From positions 62,001-126,000 of the forward strand of contig NZ_FNVB01000004.1 of the NCBI RefSeq assembly GCF_900108315.1: DNA of 64,000 bases. Reading direction: 5' to 3'. The translations under genes were made by a program, and so were the position numbers. The stretch's first letter is position 1. The number at the start of each line of letters is the position of its first letter. Under the pieces are notes generated by a model that worked only from the letters and a program-made list of their open reading frames with translations, ran no database searches and had not been told where the DNA came from. Positions 1 to 9,421 of the stretch are shown here, piece by piece. The DNA is from Saccharopolyspora kobensis. GTDB taxonomy: Bacteria > Actinomycetota > Actinomycetes > Mycobacteriales > Pseudonocardiaceae.

Positions 1-856
1 CCGTGGTGAACATCGCCCGCTGCTGTTCGGCGGGGAGGAGCCGGCCGCTGAGCAGCTCGCCGAAGAACTCGTTCAGGTCTCCGGCCGTGGAGATCATGCC
101 GCCCGCCGCCCAGAACGGTGTCGGGTCCATCTCGGTGACGTCGTAGATCTCGGCACCGGGATCTGGCTGGTGCAACTTCGTGTAGTGCCGGGAGTGCGGG
201 CCGCGTATCGACTGGTCGTTCCCGCGCGGCAGGCAGGTCCCGTCCAGGCCGAGCGGCTGGGTGATCCGCTGGGCGATCTCGTCGGCCAGCTCCCGGCCCG
301 TCACCCGCTCGACGATCATTCCGGCGAGGACGTAGTTGGTGTTGGAGTACGCCCAGCCGGCACCGGGTTCGAAGTCCGCCGGGTGGGACATGGCGATCTG
401 CACGAGCTGTTCGGGGGAGTAGCTCTCGCGCTGGCTCAGCGCGTCCTGGTCGCGGGTGTAGTCGAAGACCCCGCTGGTGTGGTTGAGCAGCTGCCGGACG
501 GCGATCTTGCTGCCGTCGTGGCCGTTTCCGCCGACCGCGCCGGGCAAGAGATGCGCCACGGTGTCGCCCAGGCTCAGCTTCCGCTCGGACACGAGTTGCA
601 GCACCACCACGGCCACGAACGTCTTGGTGATGCTGCCGATGCGGAAGCGGTGCTCGGGCAGGCGCGCACCACCGGCCTCGGTGTCGGCCACACCTGCGGA
701 GCCGAACCAGCGCAGGTCGCCGGTGCGGGCTTCGGCGAGGATGCCCGGGACACCGCCTTCGGTCACCGCCCGGTCGAGCAAGCGCTCGACCGCGGTGTGG
801 TCGTTCCCGGCCGTTGAGGACGGTGCCGGGGTGGTTCCGGGGGCGGGTTTCGTCAT
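1..856 (-). CDS. Serine hydrolase, beta-lactamase/PBP4* family (partial, C-terminus outside window)
   Basis: The reading frame starts at the ATG at 856 and runs off the left edge of the window, so the C-terminal end is missing. The visible 285 codons resemble class C beta-lactamase/D-Ala-D-Ala carboxypeptidase-type serine hydrolases. The nucleophile motif SxxK appears as SITK in 'FRIGSITKTFVAVV', and the second motif YxN appears as YSN in 'GWAYSNTNYVLAG'. No signal peptide is visible; the N-terminus is Pro/Thr-rich, so a cytoplasmic esterase or peptidase role is as likely as cell-wall work. It is divergent from the HTH regulator at 1081 and may be its target. The family is clear; the substrate cannot be read from the sequence. 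Confidence 0.85.
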   Translation of the reverse strand, partial: MTKPAPGTTPAPSSTAGNDHTAVERLLDRAVTEGGVPGILAEARTGDLRWFGSAGVADTEAGGARLPEHRFRIGSITKTFVAVVVLQLVSERKLSLGDTVAHLLPGAVGGNGHDGSKIAVRQLLNHTSGVFDYTRDQDALSQRESYSPEQLVQIAMSHPADFEPGAGWAYSNTNYVLAGMIVERVTGRELADEIAQRITQPLGLDGTCLPRGNDQSIRGPHSRHYTKLHQPDPGAEIYDVTEMDPTPFWAAGGMISTAGDLNEFFGELLSGRLLPAEQQRAMFTT

Positions 857-972
857 GGTCGATGCCTCTGCTCGATTCGGTTCGGTCGAACGGACGCTAT
901 GACTCGGTTTCCACCTGAAGAAAGCGTCGTAAGCGGAAAAAGGATTCTGGGGCAGCGTTTTTCTGAGATTTG

Positions 973-1040
973 TTGCAATGGGATGCCGTCGAACGCAACC
1001 TGGCCGGGCGGTCGTTGCAATGCGCTGCCGGTGATTGCAA
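973..1040. promoter_or_regulatory. Three TTGCAA palindromes between divergent genes
   Basis: The 6-base palindrome TTGCAA occurs at 973-978, 1015-1020 and 1035-1040, each preceded by a purine-rich or GT context. The first two share the longer form GTTGCAATG. They lie in the spacer between the serine hydrolase and the HTH regulator, so they could be binding sites for that regulator. This is inference; the repeat count is what the sequence shows. Confidence 0.35.
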
Positions 1041-1080
1041 ACTGAGCCCGATCACCCGGTCGAACGGAGGCGGTGCGCGG

Positions 1081-2055
1081 ATGCCGGGAGGCAGGCTGAC
1101 CCAGCTGGATCGTCAGCGCATCGCAGCCGGACTGGCAGAACGGCTCGGGTACGCCGAGATCGCCCGGCAGCTCGGCAGGCCGACCTCCACGATCAGCCGC
1201 GAGGTGGCGCGCAACGGCGGCCCCGGCGGCTACCGAGCGGACTACGCCCACCTGGCCACCGAACACCGAGCGCGGCGGCGCAAGTCGGGACAAGCCCCGC
1301 AGGCTCCGGAGGAAGCCGTTGCGCACGGGCGTGATCCCGAGGCGGTGCACGGCTTCGTGGAGCAGTTCGCCGCACTGATGGTGCGGAGCGGACTGCCGAG
1401 GATGGCGGCCCGGGTGCTCGCCTGCCTGGTCACCACCGACTCCGGGACGCTCACCTCCGCCGAACTGGTTCAGCGGTTGCGGGTCAGCCCAGCATCGGTG
1501 TCCAAGGCCATCGGTTACCTCGAAGGGCTGGAAGTGATCAGGCGGGAGCGTGACGCGCAGGCGCGTCGCGAGCGGTACTCCATCGATGACGACGTGTGGC
1601 ACCGCACGTGGCTGGTGAGCACTCGGAAGCAGGCCAGTTGGGCGGAGACGGCCGCGCGCGGAGCCGAGGTCTTCGGCGCCGGCACACCGGCCGGGGCCCG
1701 CCTGACCAGCATGGGCCGGTTCTTCGCGCGCGTTCGCGACAGCATGGCCGGTGACCGAGCGGACGCCGCGATCGGCGATGCCCGCACGGTGCTTGCCGCG
1801 CTCGTGCACGCGGGCGTGCCGCTCACCGCTGAAGAGCTGGCCGAAGTGCTGGGTTGGCCGCCGGACCAAATCTCCGCCGCCCTCCGGGCAGCCGAACAGC
1901 GCCCGGGCATCAGCGATCCGGTCGAGCTACGGAACGCTGGGAGCGGTGCGTACACCGTCGCCACCAGGCGCGACCGGCTCACTGCGGCGCAGCGCGAAGC
2001 GATCCGCCGCCTCGGCCTCGGCAAGCACCGTCCTCCCGGCACCCCGAACAGCTGA
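1081..2055 (+). CDS. Two-domain HTH regulator: IS30-type HTH fused to MarR/GbsR-like winged HTH
   Basis: The 324-residue protein starts at ATG 1081, chosen because AACGGAGGCG lies about 10 bases upstream. Residues about 5-65 resemble the N-terminal helix-turn-helix of IS30 transposases (LTQLDRQRIAAGLAERLGYA, then EIARQLGRPTSTISREVARN). After a linker, residues about 85-180 form a GbsR/MarR-like winged helix (LVQRLRVSPASVSKAIGYLE), and a second winged-helix-like segment (LTAEELAEVLGWPPDQISAA) lies near residues 245-265. There is no transposase catalytic domain, so this is a regulator and not a mobile element. It is divergent from the serine hydrolase at 1-856, with TTGCAA repeats between them. 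The effector is unknown. Confidence 0.8.
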   Translation: MPGGRLTQLDRQRIAAGLAERLGYAEIARQLGRPTSTISREVARNGGPGGYRADYAHLATEHRARRRKSGQAPQAPEEAVAHGRDPEAVHGFVEQFAALMVRSGLPRMAARVLACLVTTDSGTLTSAELVQRLRVSPASVSKAIGYLEGLEVIRRERDAQARRERYSIDDDVWHRTWLVSTRKQASWAETAARGAEVFGAGTPAGARLTSMGRFFARVRDSMAGDRADAAIGDARTVLAALVHAGVPLTAEELAEVLGWPPDQISAALRAAEQRPGISDPVELRNAGSGAYTVATRRDRLTAAQREAIRRLGLGKHRPPGTPNS

Positions 2056-2162
2056 CCGCTCTTCCGAGGCCCGCTGGGCGTTGGTCGAGGCGATTCGGTG
2101 GTGTGTTCGGCGTCCAGTGTGAGGTGGCGAAAATCAGCGGCAGGGGTGACGGTGCCTTCTCT

Positions 2163-5100
2163 ATGCTTGTCCGGAGTATGGGTACGTCTGTGAAATCTCC
2201 GCTCGCTGATCTGCGGGACCGCTTGCCCGAGCTGATGCTGCACGACCAGCGTCGGCTCCGTCGCCGCATCGAGGGAGCGCGCAAGATCCGCGATCCCAAG
2301 GCCCTGCGGTCGGTCACCGAGGAGATCACCGCCGAGATCGAGGCCGCGGAGCGGCGCATCGAGAACCGGCGCGCCAACGTACCCGAGGTCCGCTACCCGG
2401 AGAACCTGCCGGTCAGCCAGCGCCGGGACGACCTGCTCGCCGCGATCCGCGATCACCAGGTGGTCATCGTCGCTGGTGAGACGGGCTCCGGCAAGACGAC
2501 CCAGCTGCCCAAGATGTGCCTGGAGCTCGGTCGCGGAATCAAGGGCGTGATCGGGCACACCCAGCCCCGGAGGCTGGCGGCCCGCACCGTCGCCGAGCGG
2601 GTCGCCGAGGAAGTCGGCACCGAGCTCGGCGATGCGATCGGCTACCAGGTCCGGTTCACCGAGCGCGCGGGCGAGGACACGCTGGTCAAGCTGATGACCG
2701 ACGGCATCCTGCTCGCCGAGATCCAGCACGACCGGCTGCTGCGCCGCTACGACACGCTGATCATCGACGAGGCGCACGAGCGCAGCCTGAACATCGACTT
2801 CATCCTGGGCTACCTCAAGCAGCTGCTGCCGCGCCGGCCCGACCTGAAGGTGATCATCACCTCCGCCACCATCGACCCGGAGCGCTTCTCGCGGCACTTC
2901 GACGACGCGCCGGTGGTCGAGGTCTCCGGCCGCACCTACCCCGTCGAGGTGCGCTACCGGCCGCTGCTGGACGACTCGGACGAGTCCGAGGACGTGGTGC
3001 GCGACCAGACGCAGGCGATCTGCGAGGCGGTGGACGAGCTCTGCGCGGAGGGCCCCGGGGACATCCTGGTCTTCCTCAGCGGTGAGCGGGAGATCCGGGA
3101 CGCCGAGGACGCGCTGCGGCAGCAGAACCTGCGCAACACCGAGATCCTCCCGCTGTACGCGCGGCTGTCCGCCGCCGAGCAGCACCGTGTGTTCCAGCCG
3201 CACTCCGGCCGCCGGATCGTGCTGTCCACCAACGTGGCCGAGACCTCGCTGACGGTGCCGGGCATCAAGTACGTCATCGACCCGGGCACCGCGCGCATCT
3301 CCCGGTACAGCTTCCGCACCAAGGTGCAGCGGCTGCCGATCGAACCGATCTCGCAGGCTTCGGCCAACCAGCGCAAGGGCCGCTGCGGCCGGGTCTCCGA
3401 GGGCATCTGCATCCGGCTCTACTCCGAGGCGGACTTCCTGGCCCGCCCCGAGTTCACCGACCCGGAGATCCTGCGCACCCACCTGGCCTCGGTGATCCTG
3501 CAGATGACCTCCCTGGGCCTCGGCGAGATCGAGTCCTTCCCGTTCCTGGAGCCACCGGACCGCAGGCAGATCACCGACGGCATCAACCTGCTGCAGGAGC
3601 TGGGCGCGCTGGACAGCGCGAAGACCGAGCTGCACAAGCGGCTCACCCCGGTCGGCCGCAAGCTCGCGCAGCTGCCCATCGATCCGCGGCTGGCCCGGAT
3701 GGTGCTGGAAGCCGAGCGCAACGGCTGCCTGCGCGAGGTGCTGGTTGTCGTCGCGGCGCTGTCCATCCAGGACCCGCGCGAACGGCCCACCGACAAGCAG
3801 CAGACGGCCGACCAGAAGCACGCGCGCTTCGTGGACAAGGACGCCGAGTCCGACTTCATCACCTACCTCTCCATGTGGCGGTACCTGCGGACGCAGCAGA
3901 AGGAGCTGTCGTCCAACCAGTTCCGCAAGCTGTGCCGCGCGGACTTCCTCAACTACCTGCGGGTGCGCGAGTGGCAGGACCTCCACGGCCAGCTGCGGCA
4001 GATGGTCCGGTCGATGGGCATGACGCTCAACGACCAGGAGGCCGACGCGACACGGATCCACCAGTCGGTGCTGGCCGGTCTGCTCTCGCACATCGGGCTC
4101 AAGGACGTCGAGAAGAAGTCCGGTCAGCCGGGCCGCGGCGCCAACGAGTACCAGGGCGCCCGCAACGCCAAGTTCGCCGTTTTCCCCGGATCGTCGCTGT
4201 TCAAGAAGCCACCGCGCTGGGTGATGGCGGCCGAACTGGTGGAGACCTCCCGCCTGTGGGCGCGCATCGTCGCGCGAATCGAACCGGAGTGGGTGGAGCG
4301 GCTCGCGCAACACCTGGTCAAGCGCAGCTACAGCGAACCGCACTGGGAGAAGGACCGGGCCGCCGTGGTGGCCACCGAGCGGGTCACCCTCTACGGCGTT
4401 CCGCTGGTGGTCGGCCGCAAGGTCAACTACGGCCGCATCGATCCGGAGCTCTGCCGCGAGCTGTTCATCCGGCACGCGCTGGTCGAAGGCGACTGGGAGA
4501 CGCGCCACGCGTTCTTCCACGAGAACCGGGCGTTGCTCGACGAGGTCGAGGACCTGGAGGAGCGCGCGCGGCGGCGCGACATCCTGGTCGACGACGAGAC
4601 CTTGTTCGAGTTCTACGACCAGCGCGTCGGCGCCGAGGTGGTCTCCGGCAGGCACTTCGACTCCTGGTGGAAGAAGGCCCGCCGCGAGCAGCCCGACCTG
4701 CTCAACTTCGAGAAGTCGATGCTGATCAACCAGCAGTCGGCGGCGGTCAGCGACCGCGACTACCCGGACACCTGGCCGCAGGGCGGACTCCGGTTGGCGC
4801 TGTCCTACCAGTTCGAGCCGGGTTCGGACGCGGACGGCGTGACCGCGCACATCCCGCTCCCGGTGCTCAACCAGGTCGAGCCGAGCGGGTTCGACTGGCA
4901 GATCCCCGGGCTGCGCGAGGAGCTGGTCACCGCGCTGCTGAAGTCGCTGCCGAAGGCGCTGCGCCGGAACTTCGTGCCCGCTCCCGATTTCGCCAAGGCG
5001 GTGCTGTCCCGGATCGAGCCGATGAGCGCTCCGCTGCTGGAGAGCCTGCAGCAGGGCCTCAAGCAGATGACCGGCGTCGCGGTGCCGGGCACCGAGTGGG

Positions 5101-6119
5101 ACCTGGACAAGGTGCCGGACCACCTGAAGATGACCTTCCGCGTGGTGGACGGCAAGGGGCGCAAGCTGGCCGAGTCCAAGGACCTGGACGCGCTGAAGCG
5201 GAAGCTGAAGCCGAAGCTGCGCGCGGAGATCTCCGCGGCCGCCGACGACATCGAGCAGCGCGGTCTGCGCTCCTGGAGCTTCGGCGCGCTGCCGCGCACC
5301 TTCGAGCAGCAGCGCTCCGGGCACGCGGTGAAGGCCTACCCGGCGCTGGTCGACGACGGCGACAGCGTCGCGGTGCGGATGTTCGACACCCAGGAGGAGC
5401 AGCGCCGGGCGCTGTGGGACGGCACCCGGCGGCTCCTGCTGCTGAACCTGCCCTCGCCGGTGAAGTCCATCCAGCGCGGCATGAGCGGCACCACCCGCCT
5501 CGTGCTGGGCGGCAGCCGGTACGGCGACCTCAACGCCGTGCTGGAGGACTGCGAGCGCTGCGCCGTCGACAAGCTGATGGCCGACAACGGCGGGCCGGTC
5601 TGGGACGAGGCGGCGTTCGCCGCGCTGCAGGACAAGGTCCGGGCGCAGCTGGGCGCGGTCACCGTCGAGGCGATGTCCAAAGTGGAGCAGGTCCTGGTCG
5701 CGGCGCAGCGGGTCGAGTCCGCGCTCGCGGACCGGGCCAAGGTGCTGCCCGCCGAGTCCTACGCCGACATCCGGGCGCAGCTGGACGCGCTGCTGCACCC
5801 CGGCTTCGTGACCGCGGCCGGGTTCGCGCGGTTGCCCGACCTGGTGCGCTACCTGCGCGCGATCGAGCAGCGGTTGGACAAGCTCCAGTACCACCCGCAG
5901 CGCGACCGGGACTGGATGTACCAGGTGGACGAGGTCGAGGAGCGCTATCGGGACCTGCTGGCCGGGGTGCCGCAGGGGCGTTCCCCGAGCGAGGCCCTGC
6001 AGCACGTCGGCTGGATGATCGAGGAGCTGCGGGTGAGCCTGTTCGCGCAGGCGATCGGCACGGCGTACCCGGTGTCGGTCAAGCGCATCCATCGCGCGAT
6101 GGACAAGCTGTCGGGCTGA
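2163..6119 (+). CDS. hrpA: ATP-dependent RNA helicase HrpA (DEAH-box)
   Basis: This 1318-residue protein matches HrpA, a DEAH-box helicase (Escherichia coli HrpA is about 1300 residues) that acts on mRNA and on stalled translation complexes. Walker A GETGSGKTT is at residues 105-113, DEAH at 202-205, the SAT motif near 234, and motif VI QRKGRCGR near 403-410. The long C-terminal half corresponds to the HrpA-specific region with OB-like and DUF3418-type segments. The start is uncertain: ATG 2163 and ATG 2178 are in frame, and neither has a well-spaced ribosome site; 2178 would give 1313 residues. The gene stands alone and converges on degV. Confidence 0.95.
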   Translation: MLVRSMGTSVKSPLADLRDRLPELMLHDQRRLRRRIEGARKIRDPKALRSVTEEITAEIEAAERRIENRRANVPEVRYPENLPVSQRRDDLLAAIRDHQVVIVAGETGSGKTTQLPKMCLELGRGIKGVIGHTQPRRLAARTVAERVAEEVGTELGDAIGYQVRFTERAGEDTLVKLMTDGILLAEIQHDRLLRRYDTLIIDEAHERSLNIDFILGYLKQLLPRRPDLKVIITSATIDPERFSRHFDDAPVVEVSGRTYPVEVRYRPLLDDSDESEDVVRDQTQAICEAVDELCAEGPGDILVFLSGEREIRDAEDALRQQNLRNTEILPLYARLSAAEQHRVFQPHSGRRIVLSTNVAETSLTVPGIKYVIDPGTARISRYSFRTKVQRLPIEPISQASANQRKGRCGRVSEGICIRLYSEADFLARPEFTDPEILRTHLASVILQMTSLGLGEIESFPFLEPPDRRQITDGINLLQELGALDSAKTELHKRLTPVGRKLAQLPIDPRLARMVLEAERNGCLREVLVVVAALSIQDPRERPTDKQQTADQKHARFVDKDAESDFITYLSMWRYLRTQQKELSSNQFRKLCRADFLNYLRVREWQDLHGQLRQMVRSMGMTLNDQEADATRIHQSVLAGLLSHIGLKDVEKKSGQPGRGANEYQGARNAKFAVFPGSSLFKKPPRWVMAAELVETSRLWARIVARIEPEWVERLAQHLVKRSYSEPHWEKDRAAVVATERVTLYGVPLVVGRKVNYGRIDPELCRELFIRHALVEGDWETRHAFFHENRALLDEVEDLEERARRRDILVDDETLFEFYDQRVGAEVVSGRHFDSWWKKARREQPDLLNFEKSMLINQQSAAVSDRDYPDTWPQGGLRLALSYQFEPGSDADGVTAHIPLPVLNQVEPSGFDWQIPGLREELVTALLKSLPKALRRNFVPAPDFAKAVLSRIEPMSAPLLESLQQGLKQMTGVAVPGTEWDLDKVPDHLKMTFRVVDGKGRKLAESKDLDALKRKLKPKLRAEISAAADDIEQRGLRSWSFGALPRTFEQQRSGHAVKAYPALVDDGDSVAVRMFDTQEEQRRALWDGTRRLLLLNLPSPVKSIQRGMSGTTRLVLGGSRYGDLNAVLEDCERCAVDKLMADNGGPVWDEAAFAALQDKVRAQLGAVTVEAMSKVEQVLVAAQRVESALADRAKVLPAESYADIRAQLDALLHPGFVTAAGFARLPDLVRYLRAIEQRLDKLQYHPQRDRDWMYQVDEVEERYRDLLAGVPQGRSPSEALQHVGWMIEELRVSLFAQAIGTAYPVSVKRIHRAMDKLSG

Positions 6120-6471
6120 ATCGGTCAGCCGGTGCAGCACGGTGGTGGACGACATGGGAGTTCCTCCGGAATCGGTTTCGGGGTGAGCGGTCGCGGAAGC
6201 GGAATGAGATCGCTCAGCACCGCCCCGAAATCGAGTATCCGGAATCGAACTGCTGTTTGCATCACTCGATGGAGTGGGAACTTCCCTGAAATCGCCGGGT
6301 GCTTGCTGAAAACCCTTCGGAATTAACCGATTTCGCGTGCTCTGTGCCGACCTGAGCGGTGGTGCCCGCCTTCGGGACCCGGCTTTCGTGCGCTCCATGG
6401 CACGGCTCCGGTCGGGTCCGTGCGAGATGAGTCGCCAGTGCGGATCCGCTTGCCCGCGGAGGAATTCGGAC
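6120..6471. other. Non-coding gap between convergent hrpA and degV
   Basis: These 352 bases hold no reading frame I can support, no obvious hairpin with a T-run and no recognisable RNA gene. Short frames here have no Shine-Dalgarno site and atypical composition. The flanking genes converge, so no promoter is required. Confidence 0.5.
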
Positions 6472-7314
6472 TCAGACGGGGGAGACGGTCACGCCGAGCG
6501 CGCCCGGTCCGGCGTGGGCGCCCAGGATCGCGCTCGTCTCCGCCACGGTGGCGCGGCGGATCTGGGGCAGCTGCGAGCGCAGCTCGTCGAGCACCTGATT
6601 GGCGCGGTCGGCGAACTCGAAGTGCTCGACTCCGACGTCGACCGGGTTGTTGCCCGCTCGCTGGACCGCGGTGCTCACGGCCTTCTTGAGCGCGCGGTCG
6701 ATGCCGATCCCCTTGGCCTGCTGGTCGATGACGCCCTCCTTGAGGGCGAGCACCGGCTTGATCGACAGCGCTTGGCCGAGAAACGCTTGCGCCCGGCCGA
6801 TCCGGCCGCCGCGCTGCAGGTATTCCAGCGTGTCGACGTAGAGCAGCTGCATCGTGCTGCGCAGCCGCCGGTCCAGGACGCTCATCACGCCCTGCGGGGT
6901 CGCGCCGGAGGCGGCGGCTTCGGCCGCGGCGATCACCGAGAATCCGAGGCTGAGTCCGACCAGGCGCGAATCGACCACGTAGACCGGGATGCCGATCTCC
7001 GCTGCCGCGGTGCGCGCGGAGTCGCAGGTGCGGGACAGGCCTTCGGAGATGTGCACCGAGATGATCGCCTCGGCGCCGTTGGCCACCGCGTCGCTGTAGT
7101 TCCAGAAGAAGGCGGGCGCCGGCGGTTCTCCGGTCGCCACCGGAGTTCCTGCGCGCATCGCCTGGGCCAGCTGGGCGTGCGGCACCCGGCGTTCGTCGTT
7201 GTGCTCCTCGCCGACCTTCAGCTCCAGCTGGACGACGGAGATGCCCAGCTGATCGGCGACGTCGAGTGGAATGGAAGCCGTCGAGTCGGTCACGATGGCG
7301 ACGCGTTGCCTCAT
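6472..7314 (-). CDS. DegV family fatty-acid-binding protein
   Basis: The 280-residue protein begins MRQRVAIVTDSTASIP, the typical DegV N-terminus. It carries the family features DST near residue 10, a T/S-rich ligand loop (GTPVATGEPPAPAFF), 'HISEGLSRTCDSARTAA', and the late motif 'LEYLQRGGRIG'. DegV/FakB proteins bind a single fatty acid and, in Firmicutes, present it to the kinase FakA; no FakA-like gene is visible here, so the physiological role in this organism is unclear. The start at ATG 7314 gives the standard family length. It is divergent from etfB. Confidence 0.9.
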   Translation of the reverse strand: MRQRVAIVTDSTASIPLDVADQLGISVVQLELKVGEEHNDERRVPHAQLAQAMRAGTPVATGEPPAPAFFWNYSDAVANGAEAIISVHISEGLSRTCDSARTAAAEIGIPVYVVDSRLVGLSLGFSVIAAAEAAASGATPQGVMSVLDRRLRSTMQLLYVDTLEYLQRGGRIGRAQAFLGQALSIKPVLALKEGVIDQQAKGIGIDRALKKAVSTAVQRAGNNPVDVGVEHFEFADRANQVLDELRSQLPQIRRATVAETSAILGAHAGPGALGVTVSPV

Positions 7315-7440
7315 GCGGTTCAGGCTACTAAGCGGTAAACATTCTTCATATCTGCCCCGCGGAGGTGTCCGTATCATTCCGTTCGGAACGCGGCGGAAAA
7401 GGTGAGTACTGTCACGTGCGAGGCTCGGCCGATCCGCCGC

Positions 7441-7464
7441 TACCGGCCGGTAACATCACCGGTG
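7441..7464. promoter_or_regulatory. Two adjacent palindromes upstream of etfBA
   Basis: TACCGGCCGGTA (7441-7452) is a perfect 12-base palindrome and CACCGGTG (7457-7464) a perfect 8-base one. Both lie in the 284-base spacer between degV and etfB. They are plausible binding sites for a dimeric regulator of etfBA, but no cognate regulator is adjacent. Confidence 0.35.
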
Positions 7465-7598
7465 GTTGGCATCACTGTGCTTTTCCACGAGGGGCATGGC
7501 AAGGTCAACCTACCCGGGCCGCACAGCGCCGGGTCCGCAAGCAAAGCCGCTGGAGGGCCAGCGAGCGCCGTCAGTCCGCAGGAGGTCGAAGAGGGCCC

Positions 7599-8381
7599 AT
7601 GAACATCGTCGTCCTGGTCAAGCAGGTGCCCGACACGTATTCCGAGCGGAAGCTCAAGGATGCGGATCACACGTTGGACCGCGAATCGGCTGATGCGGTT
7701 TTGGATGAGATCAACGAGCGCGCCGTGGAGGAAGCGCTGTTGATCAAGGAGGCGCAGGGCGGTGAGGTGACCGTTCTGTGCATGGGCCCGGACCGCGCCA
7801 CCGACGCGATCCGCAAGGCGCTGTCGATGGGTGCCGACAAGGCCGTGCACCTCTCGGACGAGGCGCTGGCGGGCTCGGACGCCCCGGCGACCGCTCGCGC
7901 GCTGGCGAAGGCGATCGGCACCGTCGAGGGTGTCGACCTGGTGATCGCGGGCAACGAGTCGACCGATGGCCGCGCGGGTGCTGTTCCGGCGATGGTGGCC
8001 GAGGTCCTGGGCTGGCCGCAGCTGACCTACGCGCGCAAGGTCGAGACCGACGGCTCTGGCGTGAAGATCGAGCGCGAGACCGACGCGGGCGTGTTCACCG
8101 TCGAGGCGGGTCTGCCCGCGGTGGTCAGCGTGACGGAGAAGATCAACGAGCCGCGGTATCCGTCGTTCAAGGGCATCATGGCCGCGAAGAAGAAGCCGGT
8201 CGCGGTGCTGTCGCTGGCCGACGCCGGGATCGACGCCGCCGAGGTCGGTTTGGCCAACGCTGCCTCGCAGGTCGTGGAGTCGGCGCCGAAGCCGCCGAAG
8301 TCCGGTGGCGTGAAGGTCACCGACGAGGGCGAGGGCGGCGTGCAGGTCGCGGAGTTCCTGGCCGGCGAGAAGCTGCTCTGA
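7599..8381 (+). CDS. etfB: Electron transfer flavoprotein beta subunit
   Basis: The 260-residue product is EtfB (FixA), the AMP-binding subunit of the soluble heterodimer that carries electrons from acyl-CoA dehydrogenases and related flavoenzymes to the respiratory chain. It begins MNIVVLVKQVPDT and contains the family signature region 'VIAGNESTDGRAGAVPAMVAEVLG' in its middle and 'KINEPRYPSFKGIMAAKKKP' near residue 190-200. ATG 7599 is preceded by GGAGG at 7581-7585. The etfA gene follows 34 bases downstream, so the two form an operon, as in mycobacteria. Confidence 0.97.
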   Translation: MNIVVLVKQVPDTYSERKLKDADHTLDRESADAVLDEINERAVEEALLIKEAQGGEVTVLCMGPDRATDAIRKALSMGADKAVHLSDEALAGSDAPATARALAKAIGTVEGVDLVIAGNESTDGRAGAVPAMVAEVLGWPQLTYARKVETDGSGVKIERETDAGVFTVEAGLPAVVSVTEKINEPRYPSFKGIMAAKKKPVAVLSLADAGIDAAEVGLANAASQVVESAPKPPKSGGVKVTDEGEGGVQVAEFLAGEKLL

Positions 8382-8415
8382 GTCGTTCACGGGTTTTCGA
8401 GGAGGCATAGTTTTC

Positions 8416-9366
8416 ATGGCTGAGGTTCTGGTCCTCGTCGATCACGTGGACGGCGAGGTTAAGAAGGTCACCTACGAGCTGCTGACCGCGGCGCGCCGGA
8501 TCGGCGAGCCGTCGGCGGTGGTGGTCGGCGAGCCGGGTACGGCGGGCAAGCTGTCGGAGTCGCTGGCGGCTTATGGTGCGGCGAAGGTGTATGCGGCGGA
8601 GTCGGCCGAGGTGGGCCAGTTCCTGGTGACGCCGCAGGTCGACGTGCTCGCGGCGCTGGTGGGTTCGGCGTCGCCGGCGGCGGTGCTGGTACCGGCGTCG
8701 ATCGACGGCAAGGAGATCGCCGGGCGGCTGGCGATCCGGACCGGTTCGGGTCTGCTGTCGGAGGTCGTGGACCTCGACGGTGAGGGTGTCGGTAGCCACT
8801 CGCTGTTCGGTGGCACCTATGACGCGAAGGCCAAGGTCACCAAGGGTGTTCCGGTGATCACGGTGCTGCCGGGCAGCATCGAGGCCGAGCAGGCCGCGGG
8901 TGCTGGTGCGGTGGAGTCGGTGGAGGTTCCGGCCGCCTCGGGTGCGAAGATCACCGGCCGTCAGCCCGCTGAGGCGGGCGACCGTCCGGAGCTGACCGAG
9001 GCCAGCATCGTGGTCTCCGGTGGCCGTGGTGTCGGTTCGGCGGAGTCGTTCGAGGTCGTGGAGAAGCTGGCCGACAGCCTGGGTGCTGCGGTGGGTGCCT
9101 CGCGTGCGGCGGTGGATTCGGGTTACTACCCGCACCAGTTCCAGGTCGGTCAGACCGGTAAGACGGTGTCGCCGCAGCTCTACATCGCGCTGGGCATCTC
9201 GGGTGCGATCCAGCACCGGGCGGGCATGCAGACCTCGAAGACGATCGTGGCGGTCAACAAGGACGCCGAGGCTCCGATCTTCGAGATCGCCGACTACGGC
9301 GTGGTGGGCGACCTGTTCAAGGTCGCGCCACAGCTCACCGAGGAGATCACCAAGCGCAAGGGCTGA
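8416..9366 (+). CDS. etfA: Electron transfer flavoprotein alpha subunit
   Basis: The 316-residue product is EtfA (FixB), the FAD-holding subunit of the electron transfer flavoprotein. The FAD-binding C-terminal domain starts near residue 200 and shows the family pattern [11 protein letters not shown], then [20 protein letters not shown], then [16 protein letters not shown], and '[19 protein letters not shown]'. The RBS GAGGAGGC at 8399-8406 fits ATG 8416. It pairs with etfB directly upstream; a bidirectional hairpin separates it from the convergent rnhA. Confidence 0.97.
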   Translation: MAEVLVLVDHVDGEVKKVTYELLTAARRIGEPSAVVVGEPGTAGKLSESLAAYGAAKVYAAESAEVGQFLVTPQVDVLAALVGSASPAAVLVPASIDGKEIAGRLAIRTGSGLLSEVVDLDGEGVGSHSLFGGTYDAKAKVTKGVPVITVLPGSIEAEQAAGAGAVESVEVPAASGAKITGRQPAEAGDRPELTEASIVVSGGRGVGSAESFEVVEKLADSLGAAVGASRAAVDSGYYPHQFQVGQTGKTVSPQLYIALGISGAIQHRAGMQTSKTIVAVNKDAEAPIFEIADYGVVGDLFKVAPQLTEEITKRKG

Positions 9367-9382
9367 GCCCGAGACGCTGAGA

Positions 9383-9413
9383 GGGCGGGTCGCACCTGGG
9401 GTGCGGCCCGCCC
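9383..9413. terminator. Bidirectional hairpin between etfA and rnhA
   Basis: A 14-base stem (9383-9396 with 9400-9413, one G:U pair) closes a 3-base loop. It lies between convergent genes. It has no long T-run, which is common for actinobacterial terminators. Confidence 0.75.
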
Positions 9414-9421
9414 TTCGCGTC

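Noticed and set aside
1081..1275. A possible IS30-type transposase
   Set aside because: Only the HTH is present. There is no DDE catalytic domain and no flanking inverted or direct repeats, and the frame continues into a GbsR/MarR-like regulator.
6132..6326. A 64-codon frame after hrpA
   Set aside because: No ribosome site, no recognisable protein, and serine/arginine-rich composition unlike nearby genes.
1515..6398. A 1627-codon open frame on the minus strand
   Set aside because: It is antisense to hrpA, which has all helicase motifs. Same GC-bias artefact.
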